Of a DNA stretch of 37,419 nucleotides, positions 19,986-28,489 are shown piece after piece. This stretch comes from an uncultured Pelagibacteraceae bacterium (lineage in GTDB: Bacteria > Pseudomonadota > Alphaproteobacteria > Pelagibacterales > Pelagibacteraceae), in the NCBI GenBank assembly GCA_902513415.1, contig CABXMS010000002.1, positions 1 to 37,419 on the forward strand, written 5' to 3'. Position 1 is the first letter of the stretch, and the number at the start of each line of letters is the position of its first letter. The translations under genes and the position numbers were made by a program. The notes beneath the pieces were generated by a model, which saw nothing but the letters and a program-made list of their open reading frames with translations, had not been told where the DNA came from and ran no database searches.

Positions 19986-20863
19986 GCTGCTTTCTTTTTT
20001 CTTACTAATTTATCATAACTGGCAGATAGATCTAAAATAAGATTACATACTTTATAAGTATGTTTTGCAATTTTTGATATGGGTGTTATCTCCGCTGCAG
20101 TACCTGTTAAAAAACATCCCTCAAAATCAGAAAGTTCTTTTGGAGATATTTTTCTCTCATTTATTTTTATATTTTTAGATTTAGCAATCTCAATTACAGT
20201 TCTCCTTGTAATTCCATCTAAAAAAGAATCTGGAATTGGAGTATGCAATTCCCCATTTTTATCTTTAAAAAATATATTTGCTCCAGTTGCTTCGGCAATA
20301 TTGCCCTGATGGTCTAACATCAATGAATCAGTATAACCTTGTTTTTCGGCCTCGTGTTTTGATAAAGTACAAATCATATATAGCCCAGAAGCTTTTGTAT
20401 CCCACGGAATAGTATCTGGAGCAGGTCTTTTCCATTTTGATATATTTAATTTAATACCTTCTGTTTTTAATTTTGGATCGAAATAAGTTCCCCATTCCCA
20501 AGTTGCTATTGCTACATGTATTTTTGTTTTTTGTGCTGAAACTGCCATCATTTCACTTCCTCTCCAAACAAACGGTCTAACATATCCGTTTTGAACATTT
20601 TGAGTTGAAACAATTTTTTTTGTAGCATTATTAATTTCATCTTTTGAATAAGGAATTTTAATATCCATTCTATTAGCAGAGTGATAAAGTCTGTCGGTAT
20701 GCTCTTCTAGTTTAAAGATTTCACCATCATAAACTCTTAAGCCTTCAAAGACACAACTACCATAATGCAACCCATGGCTTAAAACGTGGAATTTGACACT
20801 TTCCCAATTTACCAGATCGTTGTTATACCAAATTTTTCCAGATCTTTTATCGAAAGGAACCAT
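19982..20863 (-). CDS. ilvE: branched-chain amino acid aminotransferase
   Basis: PLP fold-type IV aminotransferase, the last step of valine, leucine and isoleucine synthesis. 293 residues, with the N-terminal HVLSHGLHYGSCVFEGLR, VRPFVWRGSE, the PLP Lys in TIPWDTKASGLYM, the segment DSLMLDHQGNIAEATGANIF and the phosphate-binding GITRRTVIEIA and LTGTAAEITPI. D-amino acid aminotransferase and 4-amino-4-deoxychorismate lyase share the fold, but the length and the HGLHYGSCVFEG/RPFVWRGSE pair fit IlvE. It is divergent from the MarR gene (60 bp between starts). Confidence 0.95.
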   Translation of the reverse strand: MVPFDKRSGKIWYNNDLVNWESVKFHVLSHGLHYGSCVFEGLRVYDGEIFKLEEHTDRLYHSANRMDIKIPYSKDEINNATKKIVSTQNVQNGYVRPFVWRGSEMMAVSAQKTKIHVAIATWEWGTYFDPKLKTEGIKLNISKWKRPAPDTIPWDTKASGLYMICTLSKHEAEKQGYTDSLMLDHQGNIAEATGANIFFKDKNGELHTPIPDSFLDGITRRTVIEIAKSKNIKINERKISPKELSDFEGCFLTGTAAEITPISKIAKHTYKVCNLILDLSASYDKLVRKKKAA

Positions 20864-20895
20864 AATTTTTTTTTATGAAAAAATATCTTTGTATA

Positions 20896-20901
20896 TATAA
20901 T
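20896..20901 (+). promoter_or_regulatory. candidate -10 element for the MarR-OmpR-EnvZ operon
   Basis: A perfect TATAAT lies 22 bp before the MarR ATG. The -35 region at 17-bp spacing is poor (TTATGA-like), as would be expected if an activator is needed or if the match is chance. Confidence 0.35.
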
Positions 20902-20923
20902 ATGTCAATATAACTTACCAATT

Positions 20924-21361
20924 ATGAAGGAACAATTATATTTAAAAGATCAACAACTAAAAGAATTTGTAGAAAAAATTTTTACAACATACCGCGAAAC
21001 CTTTTCAGACGCCAAAAACGTACTTGACAAATATTCGCTTGGTATAGCTCACCATAAGGTAATGCATTTGATATCGTTATATGAAGGAATTACTATTTCT
21101 GGCTTACTAAAAAAACTTAAAGTAACAAAACAAAGCTTAAATAGAGTTTTAAAGGATTTAATTGATTTAGATGTAATAATATTTAAAAAAGATAATAAAG
21201 ATACAAGAATTAAACATGTATACTTAAGTGAAAAAGGTTCAAAACTTTTTAATGAGATTTTTTCAATTCAAAAAAAAAGAATATATAAGGCACTTATTAA
21301 ATCTAATTCGAAAGAAGTTTTATATTTTAATAATATATTAAATAAAATAATTAATGAATAA
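20924..21361 (+). CDS. MarR-family transcriptional regulator (PetP-like)
   Basis: 145 residues with an N-terminal dimerisation helix (LKDQQLKEFVEKIFTTYRET), the segment LGIAHHKVMHLISLYEGI, a winged helix-turn-helix (SGLLKKLKVTKQSLNRVLKDL, with wing KDNKDTRIKHVYLSEKG) and a C-terminal helix. It overlaps the OmpR-type gene by 8 bp. A MarR-type gene fused in operon with an OmpR-type regulator is the arrangement of petP-petR in Rhodobacter, where petR was found upstream of the cytochrome bc1 operon and was needed for growth. The PetP assignment rests on sequence flavour and this context, not on an alignment. Confidence 0.85.
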   Translation: MKEQLYLKDQQLKEFVEKIFTTYRETFSDAKNVLDKYSLGIAHHKVMHLISLYEGITISGLLKKLKVTKQSLNRVLKDLIDLDVIIFKKDNKDTRIKHVYLSEKGSKLFNEIFSIQKKRIYKALIKSNSKEVLYFNNILNKIINE

Positions 21362-22031
21362 TTTTGATGGACATATTTTAGTTGTTGATGATGATGAGGG
21401 CATAAGAAATCTAGTAAAACAATATTTAAATGAAAATAATTTTTTAGTTACAACTTCAAATAGTGCAGAAGATGCAAGTCTTAAAGTCCAAATAATAAAG
21501 TTTGATTTGATTGTGTTAGATATAATGATGCCTGGTAAAACGGGTCTAGAATTTACTGAAGAAAACAAAAATAAAATAAATACACCAATAATATTACTTA
21601 CTGCAAAAGGAGAGTCATCGGAAAGAGTAGCTGGGTTGGAAACTGGAGCCGATGATTATTTACCTAAACCTTTCGAACCAAAGGAATTAGTTCTAAGAAT
21701 AAAGAATATTTTAGAAAAAACGAAAAGTAAAAGCATCAAAAGAATTATTGAATTTGATAATATAACTATAGACCTAAACAAAAATCAAATCTTAAATAAA
21801 GATAAAGAATACAAAATAAATAATACTGAAAAAGTAATACTTGAAAGAATGATTAGTTCACCAGGAAAAATATTTTCTAGAGATGAAATTGGAAAAATTA
21901 TAAATTTAGAAAAGGAAAGATCTATTGATGTTATTATAACAAGATTAAGAAAAAAAATAGAATTGGATCCAAAAAATCCTAAATATCTTCAAACTATAAG
22001 AGGAGAAGGATATGTTCTCTGGATTGAATAA
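21354..22031 (+). CDS. OmpR-family response regulator (PetR-like)
   Basis: 225 residues: a receiver domain with the acidic pocket D12-D14, phospho-acceptor Asp56 in LIVLDIMMPG, Thr83 in LLTAKGE and Lys105 in YLPKPF, then a winged-helix DNA-binding domain (residues about 130-225) with SPGKIFSRDEI, SIDVIITRLRKKIE and TIRGEGYVLW. It controls transcription when phosphorylated, presumably by the kinase whose start overlaps it by 20 bp. Upstream it overlaps the MarR gene. The targets are not shown by the sequence; osmotic or envelope genes (OmpR-like) or the bc1 genes (PetR-like) are both possible. Confidence 0.95.
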   Translation: MNNFDGHILVVDDDEGIRNLVKQYLNENNFLVTTSNSAEDASLKVQIIKFDLIVLDIMMPGKTGLEFTEENKNKINTPIILLTAKGESSERVAGLETGADDYLPKPFEPKELVLRIKNILEKTKSKSIKRIIEFDNITIDLNKNQILNKDKEYKINNTEKVILERMISSPGKIFSRDEIGKIINLEKERSIDVIITRLRKKIELDPKNPKYLQTIRGEGYVLWIE

Positions 22032-23325
22032 AATAATTAAAAATTTATTACCCAAACAACTATTTTATAGGGGTCTTTTAATTGTTGCTATGCCTATAAT
22101 TATTTTACAAATTACAATATCAATAGTTTTTTTAGACAGTTTATGGATTAAAACTACTAAAGGAATGACAAGGGCTCTGGTGTCAGAGGTTAAAACATTT
22201 ATTGATGCATATGATAACGATGAAACTAATAAAGAATTTGTTATTGTTATTTTTAAAAAACATTTAAAATTTAATATTAAGTATGTAAAAAATAAAGCTC
22301 TACCAGAAAAACTGGAAGATAGATGGTATAGTCCCATAGATCGATCTTTAAGACGAGAATTAAAATCAAAAAATTTGGAATATTGGTATGATACAACTTC
22401 ATATAAGTATCTTGTAGATCTTAAAATTAAATATAAGGATGGATATTTCCAATTTTTTATTCCAAGAAATAGACTCACAAGTGCATCTGCAAGAGTTTTT
22501 GCTCTTTGGATAACTTTGCCAGCTTTGTTGATGGTTGCGGTAGCATTACTTTTTTTAAAAAACCAAACAAGACCAATTATTAAACTTGCAAATGCGTCTG
22601 AAAAATTTGGTCGAGGAGAAGATATAGGAGAATATGTGCCATCGGGAGCATTGGAAATAAGACAGGCAGGATATGAATTTGAAAGAATGAGAAAAAGAAT
22701 AATTAGACACTTAAATCAAAGATCAGAAATGCTTTCAGGGATTAGTCATGATTTAAGAACTCCATTAACAAGAATAAAATTAAAATTGGCTTTAATTAAA
22801 GATAAAGAAATTTCAAATAAACTATCAGAAGATATAGATGAAATGGAAAAAATGTTAAATGAGTATTTACAATTTTCAAAATCAACATCAACAGATAGAA
22901 GTGAATTATTTGATATATCGGATTTAATTTTTAAAATTATATCAAAATATGAAAATCCAAAAATTAATCTTGAGCAAAAAGAAAAAATTTTTTTTAATGG
23001 AAGAAAAAATTTAATTCAAAGATGTTTGGATAATTTAATTGGCAATGCCTTAAAGTATGCAAAAATAGTTGATATAAAAAATGAAAAACTTAAAAAAAAT
23101 ATTTTTATAACCATTAATGATGATGGTCCTGGAATTCCAGAAGAAGAATATGAAAATGTTTTTAAACCTTTTTACAAAATAGACAAAAGTAGAAACGATT
23201 CAAAATCAAGTGTTGGTTTAGGTTTATCAATCTCTTCAGATATAATTAAATCTCATGGAGGTAATATAGAACTAGGAAAATCAAAATTAGGAGGATTAAG
23301 AATTAAGATTTCTTTGCCAATCTAG
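22012..23325 (+). CDS. envZ: EnvZ-family sensor histidine kinase
   Basis: 437 residues with two membrane segments (about 18-41 and 162-182) enclosing a periplasmic sensor domain of about 120 residues, a HAMP linker (TRPIIKLANASEKFGRGED), the dimerisation helix with His246 in SGISHDLRTPLTRIKLKL, and an ATPase domain with the N box CLDNLIGNALKYAK, the G1 box DDGPGIPEEEY and the G2 box VGLGLSIS. It sits in an overlapping run MarR-OmpR-EnvZ. The final 23 bp overlap the 3' end of the minus-strand UbiK-like gene. The pairing with the adjacent regulator is inferred from overlap; the signal sensed is unknown. Confidence 0.93.
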   Translation: MFSGLNKIIKNLLPKQLFYRGLLIVAMPIIILQITISIVFLDSLWIKTTKGMTRALVSEVKTFIDAYDNDETNKEFVIVIFKKHLKFNIKYVKNKALPEKLEDRWYSPIDRSLRRELKSKNLEYWYDTTSYKYLVDLKIKYKDGYFQFFIPRNRLTSASARVFALWITLPALLMVAVALLFLKNQTRPIIKLANASEKFGRGEDIGEYVPSGALEIRQAGYEFERMRKRIIRHLNQRSEMLSGISHDLRTPLTRIKLKLALIKDKEISNKLSEDIDEMEKMLNEYLQFSKSTSTDRSELFDISDLIFKIISKYENPKINLEQKEKIFFNGRKNLIQRCLDNLIGNALKYAKIVDIKNEKLKKNIFITINDDGPGIPEEEYENVFKPFYKIDKSRNDSKSSVGLGLSISSDIIKSHGGNIELGKSKLGGLRIKISLPI

Positions 23326-23545
23326 TTTTTTTTTTTTCAAGTTTTTTAATTTTCTTTTCAAGTTCTTCAATTCTTTTGGTTAATATATTTGTTTCTTCTT
23401 TGCTTGTTAATTTCATTTTAAATACAATTTCATCCCTTTTTGATCGTAAAATGTTCAAAATTTCATTACTTAAATCATTATATGATACCAGTCCTTTTTC
23501 AAATAACTTGGCTAATTTATCAATTATAAATTCTGATTTTGACAT
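23303..23545 (-). CDS. UbiK/BMFP-family accessory protein
   Basis: An 80-residue protein with an amphipathic N-terminal half (KLFEKGLVSYNDLSNEILNI) and a charged C-terminal coiled coil (EELEKKIKKLEKKK), joined by the family-typical segment KMKLTSKEETNILTKRIEEL (compare LVSREEF in UbiK). UbiK helps assemble the ubiquinone-synthesis complex in Enterobacteria, and BMFP proteins associate with membranes and form trimeric coiled coils. A position beside lgt, facing away from it, is common for this family in Alphaproteobacteria, which supports the gene being real despite its size. The ubiquinone role here is inferred. Confidence 0.75.
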   Translation of the reverse strand: MSKSEFIIDKLAKLFEKGLVSYNDLSNEILNILRSKRDEIVFKMKLTSKEETNILTKRIEELEKKIKKLEKKKTRLAKKS

Positions 23546-23601
23546 ATATTTTATTTAATTTTTAAAATAATATATTTTACACATATATTAATTTATTTAA
23601 A

Positions 23602-24381
23602 ATGTTTACCAATAATTTTGATCCTATAGCATTTCAATTATTTTCTCTGGAAATTAGGTGGTATTCTCTAGCTTATATATTTGGAATTGTTTTAGGTTGG
23701 ATATATTGTAAAAAAATTTTAATTAAAGATAGCAGAATATCTTTGCTATTTGACGATTTAATTTCATATATAATTATTGGAATAATATTAGGCGGAAGAT
23801 TAGGATATGTCCTTTTCTATAATCTAAATTATTATTCGCAAAACATATTTGAAATATTAATGATTTGGAATGGAGGTATGTCCTTCCATGGAGGAGTTAT
23901 TGGTGTGATCATTACAACTTACTATTTTAGTAAAAAGAATAATATTAATATTTTTATTTTTCTTGATTTAATAGCTCTGTCGTCACCTATAGGAATTTTT
24001 TTAGGAAGGATAAGTAATTATATAAATTCAGAACTTTATGGAAGAGAAACAAATATATTATGGGGAGTTAATTTTGAAAAAATTGATAATTTAAAAAGAC
24101 ATCCATCACAAATTTACGAAGCTTTATTTGAAGGAGTTGTTTTATTTATATTGATTAACTTATTTTTTAAAAAATACAAAAATCAAAATTATGGCACCAT
24201 CTCTTCTATATTTTTAATGTTATACTCCTTGTTTAGATTTTTAATTGAATTTACTAGAGAGCCAGACTCTCAATTAGGTTATGTTTTAAATATTTTAACC
24301 ATGGGACAATTCATAAGCATTATTTTTTTTATTATTGGTGCTATCTTATTTTTTTATAAAAAAGATGAAATTCAAAAATAA
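23602..24381 (+). CDS. lgt: prolipoprotein diacylglyceryl transferase
   Basis: Attaches diacylglycerol from phosphatidylglycerol to the lipobox Cys of prolipoproteins at the inner membrane. The 259-residue polytopic protein has about seven hydrophobic segments and the catalytic landmarks: IRWYSLAYIFGIVLGW, GGRLGYVLFYN, GGMSFHGGVIG with His96, and the Lgt signature GRISNYINSELYGRET with Arg136, then RHPSQIYEA and FLIEFTREPD. Its 3' end overlaps the methyltransferase gene by 17 bp. Confidence 0.97.
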   Translation: MFTNNFDPIAFQLFSLEIRWYSLAYIFGIVLGWIYCKKILIKDSRISLLFDDLISYIIIGIILGGRLGYVLFYNLNYYSQNIFEILMIWNGGMSFHGGVIGVIITTYYFSKKNNINIFIFLDLIALSSPIGIFLGRISNYINSELYGRETNILWGVNFEKIDNLKRHPSQIYEALFEGVVLFILINLFFKKYKNQNYGTISSIFLMLYSLFRFLIEFTREPDSQLGYVLNILTMGQFISIIFFIIGAILFFYKKDEIQK

Positions 24382-25411
24382 AAAGTATCTGTCTCTTGAT
24401 AAATTTATTAATGAGGCTCTTTATAAAAAAAATTTAGGATTTTATATGAAAAAAAATCCTATAGGCGAAGATGGTGACTTTATAACGGCCCCAAATATTT
24501 CTATTCTTTTTTCTGAAATGATTGCAATATGGACAGTCTATTTCTGGGAAAAATTAAATTCTCCAAAAAATATAAATATAATAGAATTAGGAGCTGGCAA
24601 TGGAGAGATGTTATATCGAATGGGATTGTCTTTTAAAAATTTTCCACAATTTAGCAAATCTTGTAATTTTTTTATTTTTGAAAAAAGCCCTTTATTAAAA
24701 AAAATACAAATGCAAAAACTTAAAAAATTAAACATCAAATGGATAAATAGTTTAGATTATAATTTTGAAGGACCAAAAATTTTTTTAGCAAATGAGTTTT
24801 TTGATTCGTTACCCGTCAAACAATTTTCCAAAAAAAAAGGAATTTGGTTTGAACGACATATTGATGTATCAAAAAAAAATAACCTAAAATTTATAGATAT
24901 AAAATCAAATATTAAAAAAATTGAAAAAAAAATTGGCGTTGAGGTATCAAAAAATCAAAATTTTATTGAATATTCTCCATTGTGCTTTGATTACTTAAAA
25001 AAAATTTCAAAACAATTTGAAAATGAAAATGGAGGATTATTAATTATAGATTATGGCTATTTAAATAAAAAAATGATCAACACCATTCAATCAATAAAAA
25101 AACATAAAAAAATAAATATTTTAGATGCTTTTGGAAAATCCGATATTACTTACAATATTAATTTCAAATTAATAGAAAAATTAATTAATTTTCTAAAATT
25201 AAAATCTCAAGGAGTTACCTCTCAAAGAGATTTTTTAACCAAGCTTGGAATAATTGAAAGAGCTGAAATAATATCCAAAGATCTGCCCTTCTCAAAAAAA
25301 ACTGATATTTATTTTCGTTTAAAAAGGTTAATAGACAAAAATGGTATGGGGGATCTATTTAAAGTGATGCTTATCACAAACAAAAAAACCAATTTTCGAA
25401 TAGGATTCTAA
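24365..25411 (+). CDS. MidA/NDUFAF7-family SAM-dependent methyltransferase
   Basis: 348 residues from the ATG at 24365, which gives the normal family N-terminus (the frame continues upstream inside lgt). Visible are DGDFITAPNISILFSEMIA, the SAM-binding IIELGAGNGEMLYRM, FLANEFFDSLPVKQF, LLIIDYGY and the family-typical QGVTSQRDFLTKLGI. The mitochondrial relative NDUFAF7 methylates a subunit of respiratory complex I during assembly, and the bacterial protein may do the same; that is inference. It lies between lgt and pgeF with 17 bp overlap and 1 bp gap, an order typical of Alphaproteobacteria. Confidence 0.9.
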   Translation: MKFKNKKYLSLDKFINEALYKKNLGFYMKKNPIGEDGDFITAPNISILFSEMIAIWTVYFWEKLNSPKNINIIELGAGNGEMLYRMGLSFKNFPQFSKSCNFFIFEKSPLLKKIQMQKLKKLNIKWINSLDYNFEGPKIFLANEFFDSLPVKQFSKKKGIWFERHIDVSKKNNLKFIDIKSNIKKIEKKIGVEVSKNQNFIEYSPLCFDYLKKISKQFENENGGLLIIDYGYLNKKMINTIQSIKKHKKINILDAFGKSDITYNINFKLIEKLINFLKLKSQGVTSQRDFLTKLGIIERAEIISKDLPFSKKTDIYFRLKRLIDKNGMGDLFKVMLITNKKTNFRIGF

Positions 25412-25412
25412 A

Positions 25413-26165
25413 ATGATAAAATCAAAACTATTAGATAAATACAAAAATATAAGAATTGGCTTTTTTAATCGAGCTGAAGGAAAATCTCTGGGAATTTATA
25501 AAAGCTTAAACTGTGGCCCTGGATCTCGAGATAGCATTAAAAATGTAAACAAAAATCTAAAAATTGTTTCAAAAAAAATTGGTTGCAGAAAAAATAGATT
25601 AATTCTGCTAAATCAAATTCATAGTAATAAAATTTTTTTTATTAATAAATATAAAAAAAAAAAATTAATTGGAGATGGCATTATTACTTCACAAAAAGGA
25701 TTTGCACTAGGAATACTAACTGCAGACTGCGCTCCCATAATGTTTTATGATCCTAAGAATGGTTTGATTGGCGCAGTGCATGCTGGATGGAAAGGTGCGT
25801 ATAAAAAGATTGTCAAAAAAATGACAAAATTTTTTATTAGAAAAGGATCAAATGTTAAAAATCTGAATGTGATTATTGGACCTTGTATTTCACAATCAAA
25901 CTATGAAGTAAAAATGGATTTTAAAAATAAATTTTTAAAACAAACCAAAAAAAATATAAATTATTTTTTAAAAAAAAATGATAAAATTTACTTTAGTTTA
26001 AAAGACTATATTAAAGCTGAATTAGTTAATCTAGGTATCAAAAATATCGAAATTATTAATAAGGATACTTATAATCCAAAAAATAATTTTTTTAGTGCGA
26101 GAAGATCAATAAAAAAAAATTGTGCCGATTATGGTAGAAATATATCAGTAATTATGATTAAATAG
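25413..26165 (+). CDS. pgeF: PgeF (YfiH/laccase-domain) peptidoglycan editing factor
   Basis: 250 residues of the YfiH fold. The metal/catalytic trio is visible: His70 in LLNQIHSNK, Cys106 in LTADCAPIMF and His123 in GAVHAGWKGA, followed by IIGPCISQSNYEV and the C-terminal FFSARRS. PgeF is reported to remove wrongly incorporated L-Ser from UDP-MurNAc peptides; other family members act as purine nucleoside enzymes or were described as polyphenol oxidases. The gene starts 1 bp after the methyltransferase stop codon. Confidence 0.92.
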   Translation: MIKSKLLDKYKNIRIGFFNRAEGKSLGIYKSLNCGPGSRDSIKNVNKNLKIVSKKIGCRKNRLILLNQIHSNKIFFINKYKKKKLIGDGIITSQKGFALGILTADCAPIMFYDPKNGLIGAVHAGWKGAYKKIVKKMTKFFIRKGSNVKNLNVIIGPCISQSNYEVKMDFKNKFLKQTKKNINYFLKKNDKIYFSLKDYIKAELVNLGIKNIEIINKDTYNPKNNFFSARRSIKKNCADYGRNISVIMIK

Positions 26166-26178
26166 GTTTTTCATAAAA

Positions 26179-27111
26179 ATGAAGCTTCTTACAGGAAATA
26201 GTAATAAAAATCTCAGTCAAAAAATATCTAAATTTTTAAAAACAAAGTTAGTTCATTCTAGTATAAGAAAATTTGCTGATGGCGAAATATATATAGAAAT
26301 AAAAGAAAATATTAGAGGGAATAGTATATTTCTAATTCAATCAATTAGTTCTCCCGCAAATGATAATCTTATGGAACTATTGCTTTGCATAGATGCTCTC
26401 AAAAGGTCATCTGCAAAAAGTATTACAGCTGTAATACCTTATTTCGGATATGCTAGACAAGATAGAAAAGTTGCTCCAAGAACATCTATATCAGCTAAGT
26501 TAGTTTCAAATCTTATAACTAAAGCTGGCGCTGATAGAATTGTTACTGTTGATTTGCACGCAGGTCAAATACAAGGATTTTTTGATATTCCAGTTGATAA
26601 CCTTTTTGCTACTCCAATTTTTGCAAGACATATAAAAAGGAATTTAAAGAGAAATAATTTAATTTGTGTAGCACCAGATGTAGGAGGTGTTGAAAGAACA
26701 AGAGCGCTTGCAAGAAAATTAGATATTGGAATTGCTATAATTGACAAAAGAAGACCGGCCCCGGGAAAATCTCAGGTAATGAATGTAATTGGGAATGTGA
26801 AAAATAAAACATGTATTATAGTTGATGATATAATAGATTCTGGTGGAACAATTGTAAACGCGGCAAATGCCTTGATCGAGAGAGGAGCTAGGGAAGTTCA
26901 TGTGTATATTACTCATGGAGTTTTAAGCGGAGAAGCCGTAGAAAAAATTAGAAAATCGAAAATTAAAAATATGGTAGTTACAGATACAATTGATAATTCA
27001 CATAAGGTAAAAAAGACTAAAAATATTGAAGTATTGCCAATATCTAACTTACTAGGAGAGGCAATAAAAAGGATTTCAAATTCTACTTCAGTATCTGATC
27101 TTTTTAAATAG
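26179..27111 (+). CDS. prs: ribose-phosphate pyrophosphokinase
   Basis: Makes PRPP from ribose 5-phosphate and ATP for nucleotide, His and Trp synthesis. 310 residues, typical length, with KFADGEIYIEIKENIRG, DALKRSSAKSITAVIPYFGY followed by ARQDRK, VTVDLHAGQIQGFF, the catalytic flexible loop around KRRPAPGKSQV and the PRPP-binding motif IIVDDIIDSGGTIVNAA. It begins 13 bp after pgeF and is followed by rplY and pth, an order seen widely in bacteria. Confidence 0.98.
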   Translation: MKLLTGNSNKNLSQKISKFLKTKLVHSSIRKFADGEIYIEIKENIRGNSIFLIQSISSPANDNLMELLLCIDALKRSSAKSITAVIPYFGYARQDRKVAPRTSISAKLVSNLITKAGADRIVTVDLHAGQIQGFFDIPVDNLFATPIFARHIKRNLKRNNLICVAPDVGGVERTRALARKLDIGIAIIDKRRPAPGKSQVMNVIGNVKNKTCIIVDDIIDSGGTIVNAANALIERGAREVHVYITHGVLSGEAVEKIRKSKIKNMVVTDTIDNSHKVKKTKNIEVLPISNLLGEAIKRISNSTSVSDLFK

Positions 27112-27153
27112 TACTTGTAAAATTCAGATTCATAAGTTAAAAAACCACCTTTT

Positions 27154-27891
27154 ATGAACTCAATTCAAGCAACAATAAGAAAAACGAACACCAAGGGACA
27201 ACTTAACTCTTTGAGAGAAAAAGGTGAAGTTCCTGCAGTAATTTATGGTGGAGAAGAGGAAAACCAAAATATTTATCTTTCAAAAAAAGAAGTAAAAATA
27301 TTAATTGAAAAAGAAAATTTTTTATCAAATGTTATTTCATTAAAAATAGATGGAAAAGACCATAATGTATTGCCTAGGGAAATCTCTTTTAATGTAGTAA
27401 ATGATGATCCAATTCATTTAGATTTCCTAAGAATAATTAAAGGGTCAAAAATAATTTTAGATATACCAGTAAGATTTATAAATAATGACAAATCTCCTGG
27501 ATTAAAAAGAGGAGGAGTACTTAATATCGTTAGAAGAAAAGTAGAATTAAAATGTCCAACAGAAAACATTCCAAATGAATTAGTTGTTGACCTTGACAAT
27601 TTAGATATTGGTTCAAGCATAAAAATTTCCTCTATCAAACTGCCAGAAAATGTAATTCCCACTATTCAAGGAAGAGACTTTGTAATTGCTACGGTAGCAG
27701 CACCAACTGTTATCAAAGAACCTGAAAAACCTGCAGAGGAAACGGCAGAGGTAGGAGCTGAAGGAGCAGAAGGAGCAGAAGGAGCTACTGAAAAATCACA
27801 AGATGAAGAAAAAGCTAAAGAAGGTGATAAAAAAGAAGGTGATAAAGGTGATAAAAAAGAAGGTGATAAAGCCCCTCCACAAAAAAAATAA
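27154..27891 (+). CDS. rplY: ribosomal protein bL25 (CTC/TL5 type) with repetitive C-terminal tail
   Basis: Binds 5S rRNA in the large subunit. 245 residues: an N-terminal L25 domain (REKGEVPAVIYGGEEENQNI, ...LPREISFNVVNDDPIHLDFLRI), the C-terminal TL5 beta domain (IPVRFINNDKSPGLKRGGVL, LVVDLDNLDIGSSIKISSI, FVIATVAAPT), then a tail of about 55 residues that is almost only Glu, Gly, Ala, Lys and Asp. The tail is encoded by short tandem repeats (GAE units, then EGDKK units). Tails rich in Glu/Ala are common in alphaproteobacterial L25, but here the Lys/Asp repeats are marked. Next gene is pth, 37 bp on. Confidence 0.96.
   Translation: MNSIQATIRKTNTKGQLNSLREKGEVPAVIYGGEEENQNIYLSKKEVKILIEKENFLSNVISLKIDGKDHNVLPREISFNVVNDDPIHLDFLRIIKGSKIILDIPVRFINNDKSPGLKRGGVLNIVRRKVELKCPTENIPNELVVDLDNLDIGSSIKISSIKLPENVIPTIQGRDFVIATVAAPTVIKEPEKPAEETAEVGAEGAEGAEGATEKSQDEEKAKEGDKKEGDKGDKKEGDKAPPQKK
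27754..27789 (+). repeat. 9-bp tandem repeat in rplY
   Basis: Four consecutive 9-base units, GGAGCTGAA, GGAGCAGAA, GGAGCAGAA and GGAGCTACT, encode Gly-Ala-Glu repeats in the bL25 tail. The two middle copies are identical. Confidence 0.85.
27820..27870 (+). repeat. tandem GAAGGTGATAAA-type repeats in rplY
   Basis: GAAGGTGATAAA occurs at 27820, 27835 and 27859, with a shortened GGTGATAAA at 27847, coding for EGDKK / GDK units. Such repeats are prone to slippage in units of three, which would keep the frame and vary tail length. Confidence 0.85.
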
Positions 27892-27928
27892 ACTATTAAG
27901 TGAAAATTCTCATATTTAAAAGTATTTT

Positions 27929-28489
27929 ATGATCCTATTAGTAGGCCTTGGCAACCCAACTCCAGACAGTAAAGAAAATAGACACAACATAGGTTTTAAA
28001 ATAATTGATGCGATAAATCAAAAATTTTCTCTTTCTAAACAAAAACCTAAATTCAAAGGTTTGTTAACAACAGGAAACATTTTAAATAAAAAAGTATATG
28101 CCATAAAACCTTTAACTTTTATGAATAATTCTGGAGTATGTATAAGAGAACTTATTGAGTACTTTAAAATAGGGGTTGAAGATATTATTGTTTTTCACGA
28201 TGACCTGGATATAGATTTTGGAAAAATTAAAGCAAAGATTGGTGGGTCTAGCGCAGGTCATAATGGCATTGCATCGATAGATAAATTTGTTGGAAAGGAT
28301 TATTCTAGAGTTAGAATTGGTATAGGAAAACCAGATTCAAAAATTTCAACTTCTGACTATGTATTAAATAATTTTAACGAAGAAGAAAAAGAACATTTAG
28401 ATAAAATTACTGAAAATATTATTGATTCTTTATCTATTTTAATCGATAAAAAATTAGATTTATTTTCAAGCACTGTAAATAATAAATAA
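27929..28489 (+). CDS. pth: peptidyl-tRNA hydrolase
   Basis: Recycles tRNA from peptidyl-tRNA that falls off the ribosome. 186 residues with LLVGLGNPTPDSKENRHNIGF (first Asn and catalytic His of RHN), KPLTFMNNSG, the catalytic Asp and base in FHDDLDIDFGKIKAKIGGSSAGHNGI and the RIGIGKP segment. The stop codon TAA is followed at once by the ychF ATG with no gap. The rplY-pth-ychF order is widely conserved. Confidence 0.97.
   Translation: MILLVGLGNPTPDSKENRHNIGFKIIDAINQKFSLSKQKPKFKGLLTTGNILNKKVYAIKPLTFMNNSGVCIRELIEYFKIGVEDIIVFHDDLDIDFGKIKAKIGGSSAGHNGIASIDKFVGKDYSRVRIGIGKPDSKISTSDYVLNNFNEEEKEHLDKITENIIDSLSILIDKKLDLFSSTVNNK

Noticed and set aside
22065..22478. 137-codon minus-strand open frame opposite the EnvZ-type gene
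   Set aside because: Opposite membrane and sensor segments of a well-supported gene, with no homology features or plausible start signal.
24335..24364. Upstream start for the MidA-family gene inside lgt
   Set aside because: The ten extra residues are hydrophobic and simply mirror the lgt 3' end; the ATG at 24365 gives the normal family start and a short overlap like its neighbours.
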